Shown: positions 1-11,193 of the stretch, in pieces
Layout of the letters: the number at the start of each line of letters is the position of its first letter
Position numbering within the stretch: the stretch's first letter is position 1
NCBI GenBank assembly: GCA_030271035.1
Contig: JAMBUN010000273.1
Span: 144,232 to 208,231, forward strand
Direction of reading: 5' to 3'
DNA: 64,000 nt
Origin: Microascus cirrosus
Taxonomy: Eukaryota; Ascomycota; Sordariomycetes; Microascales; Microascaceae
Notes under the pieces: generated by a model
Told to the model about the DNA's origin: nothing
What the model saw: only the letters and a program-made list of their open reading frames with translations
Database searches by the model: none
Made by a program: the position numbers and the translations under genes

Positions 1-443
1 AGAGCTGCTGTTGTCTCGTTTGTAAGGCGGCTTTCGGGTGTCGGAATTGAAGTCAACAGTTGCATCAGAGTCTGGTTGGTGATCTGAGGCAGAGCCTGGC
101 TAGTGGCGTGGGGCTCGACATTGCGGGTAGAGGCTGCCGGTAGCGAGCCAGGCTCAGTGACCGGAGCAGTTGCCGAGACGAGCGGGGGCCGCCCGGAGGG
201 TTCAGCTTCTGGTGTGCCCGGGTCCGATCGTAACTGAGAGCTGGAGCCGCGCGCAGACCTTCGGCCCGCGGTAGATCGACGCGTAACAACCGTTACAGGT
301 TCCCTCTGACAGGAGGCCCCCTTGTTCTGCCGAACGCATGCCGTGCAGGGGATGGTTTTGGAGCATCGTATTTTCCTGCGGACGCATGTCGTGCACGCTA
401 ATACCGTTCTCTGGCTGCTCCTAATTTGTCCCGGGCTTGACAT
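1..443 (-). CDS. Zn2Cys6 transcription factor, N-terminal part (cut by the left window edge)
   Basis: Reading leftwards from an ATG at 443, an open frame runs off the window edge. The first codons give MSSPGQIRSSQRTVLAC and then a complete zinc binuclear cluster, CTTC-x6-C-x5-C-TA-C-x8-C, at about residues 17-43. This domain binds CGG-type DNA half-sites in fungal nuclear regulators. It is followed by a basic stretch (VTRRSTAGRRSARG) and a low-complexity Pro/Ser/Thr linker, as expected between the DNA-binding domain and a middle-homology region that would lie outside the window. The frame has no stop over 147 codons. The regulated genes cannot be inferred. The family call is firm; nothing can be said about the C-terminal half. 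Confidence 0.85.
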   Translation of the reverse strand, partial: MSSPGQIRSSQRTVLACTTCVRRKIRCSKTIPCTACVRQNKGASCQREPVTVVTRRSTAGRRSARGSSSQLRSDPGTPEAEPSGRPPLVSATAPVTEPGSLPAASTRNVEPHATSQALPQITNQTLMQLLTSIPTPESRLTNETTAA

Positions 444-2096
444 GCTGAATCATCTCGAAGGGGATAAGGGTAAGTGAAGCCTTTGAAGCACGGCCGAGAG
501 GGTAAAGGATGTCTCGGACGGCGTGAGAGACACAGCACGTCATTCCCGACATTTGTGGAGCTGTCCGTGGCTCTGTTTTACTAGCGCAATTCTCGGCCGA
601 GATTCCCGAAGTTGCCGTTCCTATGCATGTTAATAGCGCAAACCACAACCTCGGCCGTTTCAGTCCGGACTACCCGTGGCCCTACCCTGATTGGTTCAAT
701 CAGGGTCCCACTATGACCTCCCTTTGCCTTACTGATGAGTCAAAGCTCCGTCATAGTGGAACCGATGGTTGACCAACCAGCGTAGGGACCACCGGGGGCT
801 ACACGGCTGATTAAGGGTGTTAGAATGGGCCCAAAAGTGGCTATAGAGGTATGCACCAAGTGGAGCAACCGGAGAATCGAACGTCCAAGAGCCCCTATAT
901 GGAACTATGTGGCCACCAACTTTGTCTTTGCCACCTACTGAGGATAGTTATAAAACGGGTCATGCTCCCACAAGCCATAGATTGAATAGACTAGAAGGTC
1001 GGGGATCCGGCTATTCCAACAAAGGGTCAAGTCAGGTAATTATAGCGCCGTGGGTTTTGGCATGAGCTGTACCTCGTGCGCGGACCTCTAGGTTTATCAT
1101 CTCGCGAAGAAATCCAGCATATTTTTTATCAAGAAAGATATCAGTAGCCAGTCCTGGATCAGCGTCTCTGCGGGAACCTCTTTCCTAATCACCGGAAACG
1201 TTCGATATCCTCCGGACAACAGCAAACATGCGGGAGCTTAACAGTCTTTGGAGCTCATCATGGCTTTAGGACTAGTTGTTCCATGGCTAGGCGGCTTGCT
1301 GCCGCGTTTCTAGAACGCATCGGGAAAGCGAATCCAACTCCTTGCCATCTCAGTGAATGTATTCCACGAAACAGCTGTGTTGGTTGACTTAGCCTGGGAG
1401 CCCGGTAATAAAGTCGTCTCGACTATTATTTATGAGTTAGGCCAACACCAAGGAAGAAAGAGATCGTTATAGTATTTGGATCCGGAGCGGCGTGAAACAC
1501 CATTGTTGTGGGGCCCTCTTTTTGATTTCTGTTGTTGGTGCCCGCCAGTGCCTTGTTCCTTGAACGGGCCATGGCCGCCCCATTATGAATGAGGCCCCAC
1601 CTTTCTCTGCAGTAGGTAGTAGGGGATCGGGATCTCCTGCTTGTTCCGGATGCCCTATAGCAGCAATACGGGAGAGCTTCCAGAAACTTTACTGGCGCTC
1701 GGAATTTTTGTCCACAATCAGCCCAATCACCGCGTCCGCCCCACCAAAACCAGTGACACGCTGAGGAAGAGTGCTGCATTTTTAGGTCTCCGTATGCAGA
1801 ACTCACTCGCGTCTGTAACCGATTTAGGACACGCAGCCTTCCTTAAAGAGCCAAATTTGTTGATACACACATTGAGTGACCGCTCCCCAGAATCATGATT
1901 ATATCTAGAACAGAATGGTAGAGAATTGAAATGCAGTAACTGATTCCGAGGCGACGGGATATTTAACGGTCAATGTTTCCATCTCTCTCCTATCTCTTTA
2001 CCATAACAAGCAGCGCGATCTAACAACTCACCTTTGTTCGACTTTCCCTTGTGCTCTTACCCCCTAGAAGGTTAATCCATCTACACCTCCGCGGCA
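444..2096. other. Intergenic stretch, no gene recognised
   Basis: Short open frames on both strands here match no family I recognise and lack splice-supported extensions. The only clear structure is the large hairpin listed separately. A CT-rich run around 1981-2000, shortly before the oxygenase start, looks like an ordinary fungal core-promoter pyrimidine tract. Confidence 0.5.
678..790. repeat. Long imperfect inverted repeat (hairpin, MITE-like)
   Basis: The left arm (678-717) and the reverse complement of the right arm (750-790) agree over about 40 bp with few mismatches. Both read GG(T)CCCTAC.CTG.TTGGT near the outer end and CCACTATGAC at the inner end. The loop of about 32 bp itself contains CTTTG/CAAAG complementary ends. 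No coding sequence fits inside. This could be a tiny palindromic mobile-element relic or a simple palindrome. Confidence 0.7.
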
Positions 2097-3215
2097 ATGT
2101 CTTCCTACGGTGATACCCTCGACATGTCCCTCTACTTCGGAACTGAGAATGAGAAGAAACTGTTCTGCGATTCTCTCCTCAGACTCTTAAAGGAGCGAGG
2201 ATGTGTCAAGCTCCAGAACCACGGCATCCCGGACGAAGACGTCCATGAGCTATTCAGTCAAGTAAGGAAACTTGCTTCTGGCTGTGTAAGAACTCTGCTG
2301 ATCTCTTACCCGTAGGTTCGACGATTTTTCAACCTGCCTACTGAAATTAAGATGCTTGCCAAGCATCCTCCTAACGCCAACCCGAACCGGGGCTACTGTT
2401 ATGTTGGCCAGGAGAATGTATCCCAGATCAGCGACTACACGAACAAGGATTCTAAGCCAGGTAAAACCCGGGATATAAAAGTTGGTACTTGAAATAAAGG
2501 CAGGGTAATGTCCTCATACTTAACATGAATGTCCTAGGAAACGGTTGACTTTGGCTCCGCCACGGACGATCTCATCGATAACATCTGGGTCCCAGAAGAA
2601 CACCTTCCCGGCTTCCGCGCCTTCATGGAGGGCTTCTACGACAAGGCCTTCAAGACCGAGCTCCAAATCCTGAGCGCCCTGGCCATCGCCCTCGGCGTCC
2701 CCGAATCTCACCTCACGTCCCTTCACAACCGCGCCGAGAACGAGTTCCGCATCCTCCACTACCCGGCTATACCGTCGTCGGAGCTCAGCGACGGCACGGC
2801 CACGCGCATTGCGGAGCACACAGACTTTGGCACCATCACGATGCTCTTCCAGGACTCCACCGGTGGCCTCCAGGTTGAGGACCAGACGCGGCCGGGGACG
2901 TTCCGGGACGTTGAGTCCTCGGCGCCGACGGACATTATCCTCAACATCGGGGACTCGCTCCAGCGGTTGACCAACGACACCTTCAAGGCGGCCGTCCACC
3001 GCGTCACGTATCCCCCGACTATCAAGGCCGGCGATGAGCGCGTCATACCTGAGCGCTACTCCGTCGCCTATTTTGGCAAGCCTAACCGCAACGCGTCTCT
3101 CTTCCCACTGAAGCAGTTCATCACGGAGGAGACGCCCTGTAAGTATGACGAGGATATCACGGCGTGGGAATGGAACAACCGTAGGATTGCGAAGCTGTTC
3201 GCTGCCAAAGCGTAG
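2097..3215 (+). CDS. 2-oxoglutarate/Fe(II)-dependent dioxygenase (isopenicillin-N-synthase-like fold)
   Basis: Three exons (2097-2261, 2316-2480, 2538-3215) join in phase to a 335-residue protein. The N-terminal half carries DIOX_N features: RGCVKLQNHGI near residue 34, then RRFFNLPTEIK and RGYCYVGQENVS. The C-terminal jelly roll shows the iron triad H204-x-D206 (EHTDFGTITML) and H264 (AAVHRV), plus the 2-oxoglutarate-binding R283-Y-S285. The second intron uses a GTTGGT donor; splicing at the nearer GTAAAA would bring in a stop. Such enzymes hydroxylate, desaturate or cyclise small molecules. The substrate is not evident. The gene converges on a Zn2Cys6 regulator whose stop lies 180 bp away, so a functional link is possible but unproven. 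Confidence 0.9.
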
Positions 3216-3394
3216 AAGGATGTACAAGTATAAGAGAAGCGAACAGAAGCAGGATGGGTTCCGGTGAGGCCGAGGATATGGCCAAAGTGTGAGCTAGTCG
3301 AAGACCGGTGTACCGAATGACTCCGTCAATGCAATACTGTTGTCATGGAACAAGTGGTTATCCCATTGTTGCTCAGAGGGCATCAGAGGGGTTT

Positions 3395-5760
3395 TCAACT
3401 CAATAACGGCCATTTGCTCATTTCCCTACAGACTTCCATCCAAGTCGTGAACCCCCCATCGACTTTCGCTTTGTCCATCCTCTTCCACACCTCTACTAAG
3501 ACTTCTTTGGACACCTTGTATGCCGCGAATCCAGATTTCTCGGATGCCTTGTCGAGCCAAATGGTAATGGACTGCCTTTGGCTAGCCGACAAGGCCTCCG
3601 CGCCGGCAATAAACGCGGGCCATGCCGTCCCCGGCCCCGACAGGCCATTATGCTCGAGCGCTGCATCGAAGACATGGAGCGAATCGATCACTTTGTTAAC
3701 GCTGTCTTGTAGGACAAGGGGGTTGACATTACGGATACGGCGGTAGAAAAAAATCACGAGGGCGGAGCTAAGAGCGTGGACCATGTGCGTGTGTAGAGTA
3801 ACGCTTGGTGCCATGGCCAGGTTTCCCGTGTCTATCTGATGGCGGGACCGGAAAAGACATACCGCATTTTCGAGGTATGAGGATCTGGGTTGTAGCGAGA
3901 CGAGGGTTTCGGCGTCTTCCTTTTTGCCTGTAGAGAGGCGGTCCATGACATTGGCAAGGCGCGTAATTTGTGACACGAGGCTTAGCCATGTCTCTGGAAC
4001 ACCGTAGATCTGCATGTACATGTTGTTCTGGTCCGGCTGAGAGTCCGCCAGATGGATGTCTCTAATATCCCGCTCCGGGTTCACGTCCACGTGGGCTTGA
4101 TGTAGTGGTTTGGGCTGTAGGTGCAGAAAATTGTCCAGGGTGACGTGGGGTTTTGTGGGCTGGTTGGACGCGCTGCTTGGCTGCGATCGGTTCCTCGATC
4201 TGTCGAGAGCGGCCGAGTTTGGATAACTGGGCGCCTGGCGCACGCAGGAAGTTTCGACGTTGTAGTTTTCACCGTGGAGGACGTTCGTACTCTCCGAGAC
4301 GATACGCATCCAGGCATAAATGTTGTGCAGTAGGCGCGCTCGGCGCGATACAGACGGCTTCATCAAGCCTCGTAGGCTGATCAAGTATTCCATCTCTGTG
4401 AGGCACCAGCGCGTATCGCTCTCGTTCCCTGACAGGAGCTGGCAACCCTGGTCAGTTTTGGAGTCAGCGAAACGCGAAAGAAAGGTTGAAAAACATACAG
4501 CAAACGCCAGAGTGGCGCTAATTCCCATGAGCTGTTCTTTGTACTTTGCTTTGAGTGGCGGCTGGCATTCCTTCTCCAGGCTGAGCCTCAAGTGATTCTT
4601 TGCAGCGCTGTAAAGACGGACTGACAAGCCTTGGTAGTGGTTTCCGGGCCGCGCCATGTCGAGTAATGTAGCTGCTGGGCTTAGAGAAAGGTGAAGTGCG
4701 GATACCGCAGTCAGGGCGTAAAAGTTTGCCAAGCTGGCGTGCTTAATACTTTCCTTCTTGACCCCGAGAATTGTCAAGTAGCTCAACGTCATGACTGCGG
4801 ACGGCCAATGAAGGGTCCGCCAAGCGGACTTTTCGTTGATAGGAAGAGAGCCCATCTGGTTCATAACTTCGTCGTTGAAATGTCTTAGGAGCACTGGTGC
4901 GTCCACTGCCAGATCCAGTCCCGGCCATTTCGAGTCACCTTCGCATGTGGCAAGAGCCGGGTTAAATATATTTTCGTGCTCAAGGGTAGAATTGGGCGTC
5001 CAGTCCGCTTCGATTGGTATCGCGTCGGGTTGATGGGGCGGGAGGTTGTTGGGCGAGAAGAAGGGGGGTATGTCGGGCATGCCGATGTCATAGCTGAACA
5101 AATCTCCCCACTGAAGAAAATCTAAGAAACTTGAGGACAGGTCGTCAAAAGGTGAAATATTTCCAAGGTCAACTTTCTCAGGTTCATAGCCTCGCTGGGG
5201 GCCTCGTTCGTGTTTCTCTCCGGGGGTGGTGATCTCGATGCCGCTGAGTTCGGCCATGTCGGACGCAGTAACCTTAGGTTCGACAGTCCTGCAGAGCTCT
5301 GATTCAAACTTGCACACATGGAACGGGCCGACGGAAAACTCCCCGGCGGTGGCGTTCTTGTCATGAAGATCTCTAGATTTCTCTTCGATCTCATTGAGCG
5401 CTGCGGTCACGGTGGAAGGAACGTCCTTGGCCAAGTGGTTACTCAAGGATTCCAGGCTTGCGTCTTCCGGCTCAATTAGTCTCCGAACTGATCACATTAA
5501 AAGCATCGCTTACCTGTGAAAAGGTGTCGTCTTGAGAACTGGCCCGCCTCTTTTTTTCCTGCCGTCGCGGGCCGCTCATCGTGGGCACGCGATTCGGTGT
5601 ACGGCAGCCATCGCAGCGAAGGAGTGAAGCCCTCGCAAGCTAACCCCGCAACGCGACATCGATTGCAAGCCGGTACAGACTGGTCACATTTGAGATGGCG
5701 CCGCCGGCACGTCTTACACCCGCTGAAAGAGTGAGTCCGCTTGGGCTGAGCGGGGCTCAT
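3395..5760 (-). CDS. Zn2Cys6 transcription factor with Fungal_trans_2-type C-terminal region
   Basis: Exons 5760-5514, 5463-4499 and 4447-3395 give about 754 residues. The N-terminus has a cluster C-KT-C-x6-C-x6-C-NR-C-x6-C followed by the tail EGFTPSLRW. The C-terminus (YRRIRNVNP, GTAWPAFIAGAEA, and a final WMEVCREMSKWPLLS) resembles the arginine-regulator ARGRII/Fungal_trans_2 family. The second intron (4448-4498, GTATGT...CTGAC...CAG) is exactly 51 nt and in frame, so naive ORF calls read through it. The start was placed at 5760, 19 codons before the first cluster Cys. An in-frame ATG at 5853 would add 31 residues and falls inside a tandem repeat, which makes it less likely. Target genes are unknown; the convergent oxygenase is the nearest candidate. 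Confidence 0.85.
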
Positions 5761-6183
5761 ATTGACTATAAAGAAAGGGAATCGGGAGGAGTTAACCGGT
5801 CTCCCTCTCGTGTTAGCGCATAACTGAAAGAAGAGCTCGGGATCCCTTTCCATTCTCGGGATCCCTTTCCATTCTCGGGATCACTTTCCTATTTGAAACT
5901 GAGCGTTTCGCACAGTCTTTACAAATTACTGTGGCCCCTCCCCATATTCGCCAAGGATGGGTCCACCCACCGTGTCAAACACTGTCAGCTGGGGGCAATT
6001 GTCCTTTCACGTGCGACCGTCGACTTCGCTCCCACTCGACGTTTGCAGCCTCGAGAGCTGCAGCTCACCATGAATTTTATGTTACCTTCAATTTCCTAAC
6101 TCTACGCTTCGATGTTTGCCCGCCCCGCGAACGTGACGGCCCCTTATTAAAGGACATGTAATCGATTAGAATTAAACCCAAAC
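5761..6183. promoter_or_regulatory. Divergent intergenic region
   Basis: This 423-bp stretch separates the leftward Zn2Cys6 gene from the rightward DUF1115-like gene and must hold both promoters. Apart from the tandem repeat listed separately, no recognised binding motif stands out. Confidence 0.4.
5836..5889. repeat. 19-bp tandem repeat, about three copies
   Basis: The unit CTCGGGATCCCTTTCCATT repeats head to tail. The last copy differs by one base (GATCAC for GATCCC). It lies in the 5' leader or promoter of the leftward Zn2Cys6 gene. Each copy contains an ATG on that gene's strand, in a different frame each time because the period is 19. Confidence 0.85.
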
Positions 6184-6594
6184 ATGACCTATTACAATGC
6201 CCTCATCCGTACACATCATATCACCTCCCGCAAGAAGGTCGCCGCCCTGAAACGCGCAGCAGACCGCCTAAACTGCTTCGCCCTCCTCCGCTCGGGCGGC
6301 TGCCCCGGTATCATGTACGTGGAGGCGAGGGACAAAGATGCCGTCGAGTCGTGGGTTAGCGTCGTGCGGGACCTGAAGTATAAAGATTTTCAGCTCGCGA
6401 GCCGACCAGCTTCTGTGGTGAGGGGAGACTGGGGGAAAGGACTGCCGGAAACGAAAAGGAAAGGGGTGGAGGAGAAGAATAGGAAATGCGAGGCTGGCCT
6501 GGAGGAAGTGGACAGTGTCAAGGAATTTGGGAGCTTAATGGAGCAGAAAGGGGTTCTAGAGTGGTGGAGGAAGGGGATGGGATATGTGCAATAA
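6184..6594 (+). CDS. Small Prp3-C/DUF1115-like protein
   Basis: A single exon encodes 136 residues from a good ATG. The first 80 residues (ALIRTHHITSRKKVAALK, LRSGGCPGIMYVEA, then WVSVVRDLKYKDFQLASRP) fit the pattern of the Prp3 C-terminal/DUF1115 domain seen in Prp3 and RWDD2-type proteins: basic entry helix, GxPGixyVE core, and a V..vrxLxyK helix. The last 50 residues are charged and probably form a helical tail ending in EWWRKGMGYVQ. There is no signal peptide or TM segment. The full-length Prp3 and RWD partners are absent, so it is a stand-alone domain protein. Its function is unknown, perhaps RNA- or ubiquitin-related by analogy. Confidence 0.65.
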   Translation: MTYYNALIRTHHITSRKKVAALKRAADRLNCFALLRSGGCPGIMYVEARDKDAVESWVSVVRDLKYKDFQLASRPASVVRGDWGKGLPETKRKGVEEKNRKCEAGLEEVDSVKEFGSLMEQKGVLEWWRKGMGYVQ

Positions 6595-7723
6595 GCCGGT
6601 TGTGACCATCAACTCGGAGCACATTCCACGGCGGTAAGAGAAAGCCCGAGATCCCTAATACGTCTAATGGATCTGATTCTCCCGCGTTCGTCGTCCTCCA
6701 AGTGCCTCCGCGACAACCGCGGATGAAGCCACAGGACGGGTCATCACCAATGAGGAAGAAGTGGTCACTACAAATACTTTTTCTTGTCATCATCGGTTGA
6801 CTCTCTACGACCTCAATCACAAGCGGGTGTTCATAGAGCGTCCATTGGAAAGGGGTTTGTCGGCATAGAGCATCAAGAGCAGCAACAACAAAGCCTTTTG
6901 GAACTGGCGTATCGAGCGGAAGACTTATTACTACCTCCCAGAGCCCCTAATAAGTCCCTATGACAGTTTATATATGACAAGTGGCTCGGAACACTACCTC
7001 TGTTGCCATAGGTAATAACGTTTTTTCCACAGACCCAATCTTGCGGCCCAGATCATCTCGCCCTTAATCGGGGCTAAAAAGAATTCTCCGGGTATATTAC
7101 AGCCTTCGCCTATTCTTAGATATCGGCAACATGCCATCCCTCCCAACACCAGGTTAGATAGTCCCCCGAGTTATAAAGCGACATTTTCGGGAGCCTTCAA
7201 TGCAACCACAGCACCGCGTGAGCGGTTTGACTATCGCGAGCGAGATGCTACCCCACCTGAAGATGCGGTAAGTGTGAATAGCCTATGAGGTTTCTGCATG
7301 AAGCGCGCTCGGATAATATAGGTCGTGATGAACACGCCTATTTATAACCCTAATCATAACGCGGGCTAGAAACGCGGCTGGTAGCGACAGAATAGACGGA
7401 ACAGTTTCTCCCGGCTTAATAACAGCTATTCGACTTGATTTGCAGGATAATAGCCACTAATAATTGTTCATCAGAATACTATCCATGGGAAGAGAGCTTA
7501 CACCATTCATGAATTGGAAGGATGCCGCCAGCTGCACGGCCCAGAGTATTGTAGCATATCCGTAAGAGTTAAGCTCGGTGTATACAATACGAAATATGGA
7601 ATGCTCCTCTGGATTTGCCGGTGTTCCTAAAAAATTTAAGCAGCATCATTCCCCGGTAATGTTGACCCTGTCTCATCCAGCCTCTTAATTCAAAAGGCAA
7701 ACAAAAACCCCGAGGCACCGAAA
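6595..7723. other. Intergenic stretch, no gene recognised
   Basis: No open frame here has recognisable domains or a convincing exon structure. The sequence is A+T-rich in places and shows no clear repeats. Confidence 0.45.
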
Positions 7724-8328
7724 ATGTTTTTCCCAGCCCTGCTAGTATCCGTCCTTATAGGGTAAGATTAAATCTTGTCCACACCGGCATTATGCGACAG
7801 TAGATCTATAGACGTGAAGCTAATACTCACAGTAGGATTACTGTGGCCCAGGTCACCCTAACTCCTACAACAATCTGCAAGGGGCCCGACTGTCTTGAGT
7901 CCGGATGCCCAACTGCCGAGGTCAGCACTGAGACAACCACCCATTATTCAACGGTCCACGAGGTTCAGGTCTCAACGTCCATCGTCACAGAACTCTCCAC
8001 CACCACCGAAGAAGTCACTGTAACTTCCATAAGCGAAAGGATCGTGGAGAAGACGCTCACAGTAACCTACACGACCACAGAAGGACTAACCACTCTACCG
8101 CCGGATGGGAGTTCGGAGTCAGCTTGTCCCACGCTGACGAGCACGGGGACGGCGTGTGATTCGTGTCCTATTCCGGGGTGTAATACGAGGGTGCGGCTTA
8201 CGCAGTCGTGCGGGTGTCCTCAGGCGTTACCCACGACGACGGTAGACTTTAAGTGCGGTGATCCGGGGGTGTGTAATCGGATTGGATGTACGACTATGTA
8301 TGATGTTGTGACGGCGCAAGGCTGTTGA
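7724..8328 (+). CDS. Small secreted Cys- and Thr-rich protein
   Basis: A short first exon (7724-7761) is joined over a 74-nt intron (GTAAGA donor, GCTAATAC branch, TAG acceptor at 7835) to a second exon, giving about 176 residues. Exon 1 and the start of exon 2 make a textbook signal peptide, MFFPALLVSVLIGGITVAQ. The mature chain has 13 cysteines in two groups: three near the N-terminus (TICKGPDCLESGC) and ten in the last 75 residues. A Ser/Thr/Val-rich, beta-prone spacer of about 65 residues lies between them, likely O-glycosylated. No known fold was recognised. The make-up suits a wall-associated or apoplastic small secreted protein, possibly effector-like. Without the spliced exon 1 the protein would lack its secretion signal. 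Confidence 0.75.
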
Positions 8329-10656
8329 GAAAGGCGAGGGGAATACTTACACCCCCGAGGTTCTTGCACTGCCAGGCGAAATGGCGGTAAAAGCTTTTAT
8401 GGCATCAAGCTAGCGCGCGTGTTGAAAAGCAATTGGAAGAATGGTTTGAGACATAGATAACGTGCCACTAGAAATTTTGTAAAATCTTGGAACCGCCCCA
8501 GTAGTTATGTGGGATGCACTATTACAACACATATACGAAACTATGGGGTCGTAGTATTTGGAGTACTGCACAGCCCAAGTTCATTGGTATTAAAGGTAAA
8601 GAAGCTATGCAAATCGTTAGGGATATGGGTATGCAGATTATACTCTCAATGTGTCCATTACAGAAGTCTAGGGGCTCCTATTCAGCTATTTAAATTGCCT
8701 ATACCTTCAGGCGGTAATATTTCTGAACTTGCTGGGAATCCTCGGATATCTTTTCACATCGGCTATGTAAATCCAGAGAAATTTGAGCAGTAGAAGTGCC
8801 CTATCTCTCATGAGAAACTCATTCGCTCAGTCCCCAGGCCTTTGGCCGTTATCCCTTGATGTGACCGCGCTTAGGAGTGTAGAAATTGCCAAGTCAGCAC
8901 TTGCAGAACTAACGCCAAGGATACAACATCTTACACGTTGGCGACACTAGTAGGGGGTACATGAAGAATTTCTCGCATGCTTACAACCTAGGCCACCAGT
9001 GTTGGTAGCGTTAGGAGCGGTGTAGCGTTTCCGGGTGGAGCACGCGAGTCGGGACCTCTCAGTCCGGAGGCCGGCCTTGTACGTGCCTAACAGGGTGATA
9101 ACCACCGCGGCTTCCAAGGAACCAAGAAGGCATTGAGCGCCCCTAATTCAGGAGCTCGACCAAGTAAGACATTACATCATACAAGAAGACTCTTCTGTGA
9201 ACTCAGCGTCCTGTGCATCCATCCCGGAACCCGGATTCGACAAAGGCGAAGATTTCTTCCCTCGTCCATTATGTCAGGGGTTAAGGAGCTACTGGACCGG
9301 TGTATCGCGTGCGCATCTACTAGGTAGTCTCCGCTGTGACTTGGCGGTTTACGCTGCGGCGAGTATCCCTATTCCTTAATTCAATCTACTGCCACACGCG
9401 AAACCCACAGTCTCCTTTTGTTGCCAGGGCGTGCCTGGCATCTGACGTTGCTTCCTTGCCTTTCAACCCACTCGGCCACATCGCGAGACGGCTCAATCGT
9501 CTCAAAGTCTAACGTCTGTCAGTCTCCGTCGTCGTTTACGCCATCGCTATGACAGAGACGACCATGTCCTCGGTCCACTCCTCCCTACTGTCAGTTGAGG
9601 TTTATGCGGGCCAAAGACATCGAAGATCCAATTTCATGGCCATCTACGCTATTCCCAACGCTGGATATATCAGTATTGGATATCGGAACACACTTTCACC
9701 GCAGCTATCGGGTTCACGCCACCCGACAGCCAATTCGCGAATTGCTCAGATCTAGACAACTAGGCGGAGCGAACTTAATTCGCAATATGCGAGGTTGTAC
9801 TACTGGCAAGAAAATGCCAAGAATTTCAGGATAATCACAAAGGACGCTACTGAACGGGTCTTCAAGTAGTGTGTTGGTCAGGTGGAGAAGGGATTTACGG
9901 GCATATTGTGCCATCCTGCCGCTTTCTGCCGGCGTCTAGTCAAGTGAAACGGGCGTAGATGGTGAAAGAAGCGACGGCAAGAGGGAGCAGATACTAGCTT
10001 AGTCAAGCAAGATTGAGAATGGACGGATTAGCAACATGTACCCCGACTTCCTGATTCTTCTGTTCTGGCGCAAATGCTTCACATCCTCGGTCAGATATGC
10101 GTAGTATCGACCAAGGACTACGGCTGGGCGGAGAGGGGGATTATCTGTGTCCCTCCTGACCTTTATGCCCTCCCTTCGTTCACAGGTTTACAATGGCCGT
10201 TGGTGTGAGATTGAGAGCGCTATTTTTTTTTTTTCTTTTGGTGGTATGTCCTGTCAATTTCATCCGCGAAGTTACGGTCAGGGACGAGTTTGTGTATACC
10301 GCTGACTACGAACAGATGATTGGAGCCGCCCGTACCGAATATCAAGCGATTTGAATCAGGCCGGACTTCAGGAGCGTTCGTGTGTGGCTTGGCTTGAACC
10401 ACAATGACGGCACTCTGTTCTGGGAACAGTGGGTCCATGTCTCTAATAGGGCGCCATGTCGTTGTTCCGCCCTTGCTTCGATGGCTTCTGAAGGCTTCAT
10501 AGAATCATAAGAAAAGTTAAAAAGGCAGAACGTCATCAAAACCTATCATTGAATACGGAACCGCCTTTGGCTTTTACCTATTACCAGTTTCTTGTCCACC
10601 TCTCATTTCCGGAGCGAGCACTTTCTATGCAACTGGGCTCAATATTTACTCCCACC
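8329..10656. other. Intergenic stretch of 2.3 kb, no gene recognised
   Basis: Several open frames of 60-95 codons occur on both strands, but none shows a recognised motif, and those examined could not be joined into a longer model. A 7-bp perfect palindrome (TGCCAGG-N5-CCTGGCA) lies at 9422-9440, and a T-rich run is at 10222-10236. Confidence 0.4.
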
Positions 10657-11193
10657 ATGACCAGTTCCAACATGCCGCTCACGGTCCGCAATGCGGCCCT
10701 TTCAGACGCCAAAAATATCGCTAAGATGGGCGCACATGTCTTCACCGTCACATTCGGACACTCTGTCTCGGACAAAGACTTACAGTCCTACCTTTCCTCA
10801 GCCTACACTTCCGAAGCTGTCGCCAAAGATATCTCCAATCCGGGCAAAAAGATGATTGTCGCAACAGATCATGAAGGGGTGATACGCGGTTTTGTGGCGT
10901 TAGGCCTCGGCAGGAACGAAAAGTGTCTCAAGGACCTGGAGGGGACGGGAGAGCTGCATAGACTGTACGTGGATGTTTCAGCTCACGGGCAGGGAGTAGG
11001 GACGCTGTTGGTGAAGAGCATTGAGCACATTGCAAAGGAGGCAGGTGTGAAAAATATGTGGTTGGGAGTGTGGGAGGAGAACTATAGAGCAATCAGAGCG
11101 TATGAAAGGTGGGGATATAGGACGGTCGGAGACCATGACTTTTGGCTGGGGACGGTTGTGCAGAGAGATATTATCATGACGAAGGCGCTATAG
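10657..11193 (+). CDS. GNAT-family N-acetyltransferase
   Basis: A single exon encodes 178 residues from the ATG at 10657, chosen for its CCCACCATGA context. In-frame ATGs at 10627 and 10672 are alternatives. The protein starts directly with the GNAT N-terminal strand (LTVRNAALSDAKNIAKMGAHVF). It has motif A at about residues 104-124 (LHRLYVDVSAHGQGVGTLLV, the acetyl-CoA pyrophosphate loop HGQGVG), and motif B with VWEENYRAIRAYERWGY and a final FWLGTVVQRDIIMTKAL. This layout is typical of spermidine/PaiA-like small-molecule acetyltransferases. The acceptor is unknown. Neighbours give no pathway clue. Confidence 0.88.
   Translation: MTSSNMPLTVRNAALSDAKNIAKMGAHVFTVTFGHSVSDKDLQSYLSSAYTSEAVAKDISNPGKKMIVATDHEGVIRGFVALGLGRNEKCLKDLEGTGELHRLYVDVSAHGQGVGTLLVKSIEHIAKEAGVKNMWLGVWEENYRAIRAYERWGYRTVGDHDFWLGTVVQRDIIMTKAL

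Noticed and set aside
730..765. CTGATGAGTC in the hairpin loop, reminiscent of a hammerhead ribozyme core
   Set aside because: The second core element (GAAA next to a stem closing the CTGATGAG strand) and the cleavage-site arrangement are missing.
2520..3227. 235-codon minus-strand frame opposite the oxygenase
   Set aside because: It is antisense to the conserved catalytic exon and has no domain; it follows from the codon bias of the true gene.
9549..9834. Possible small gene starting MTETTMSSVHSS
   Set aside because: Good start context, but the two frames that follow match nothing and no in-phase splice gives a recognisable protein.
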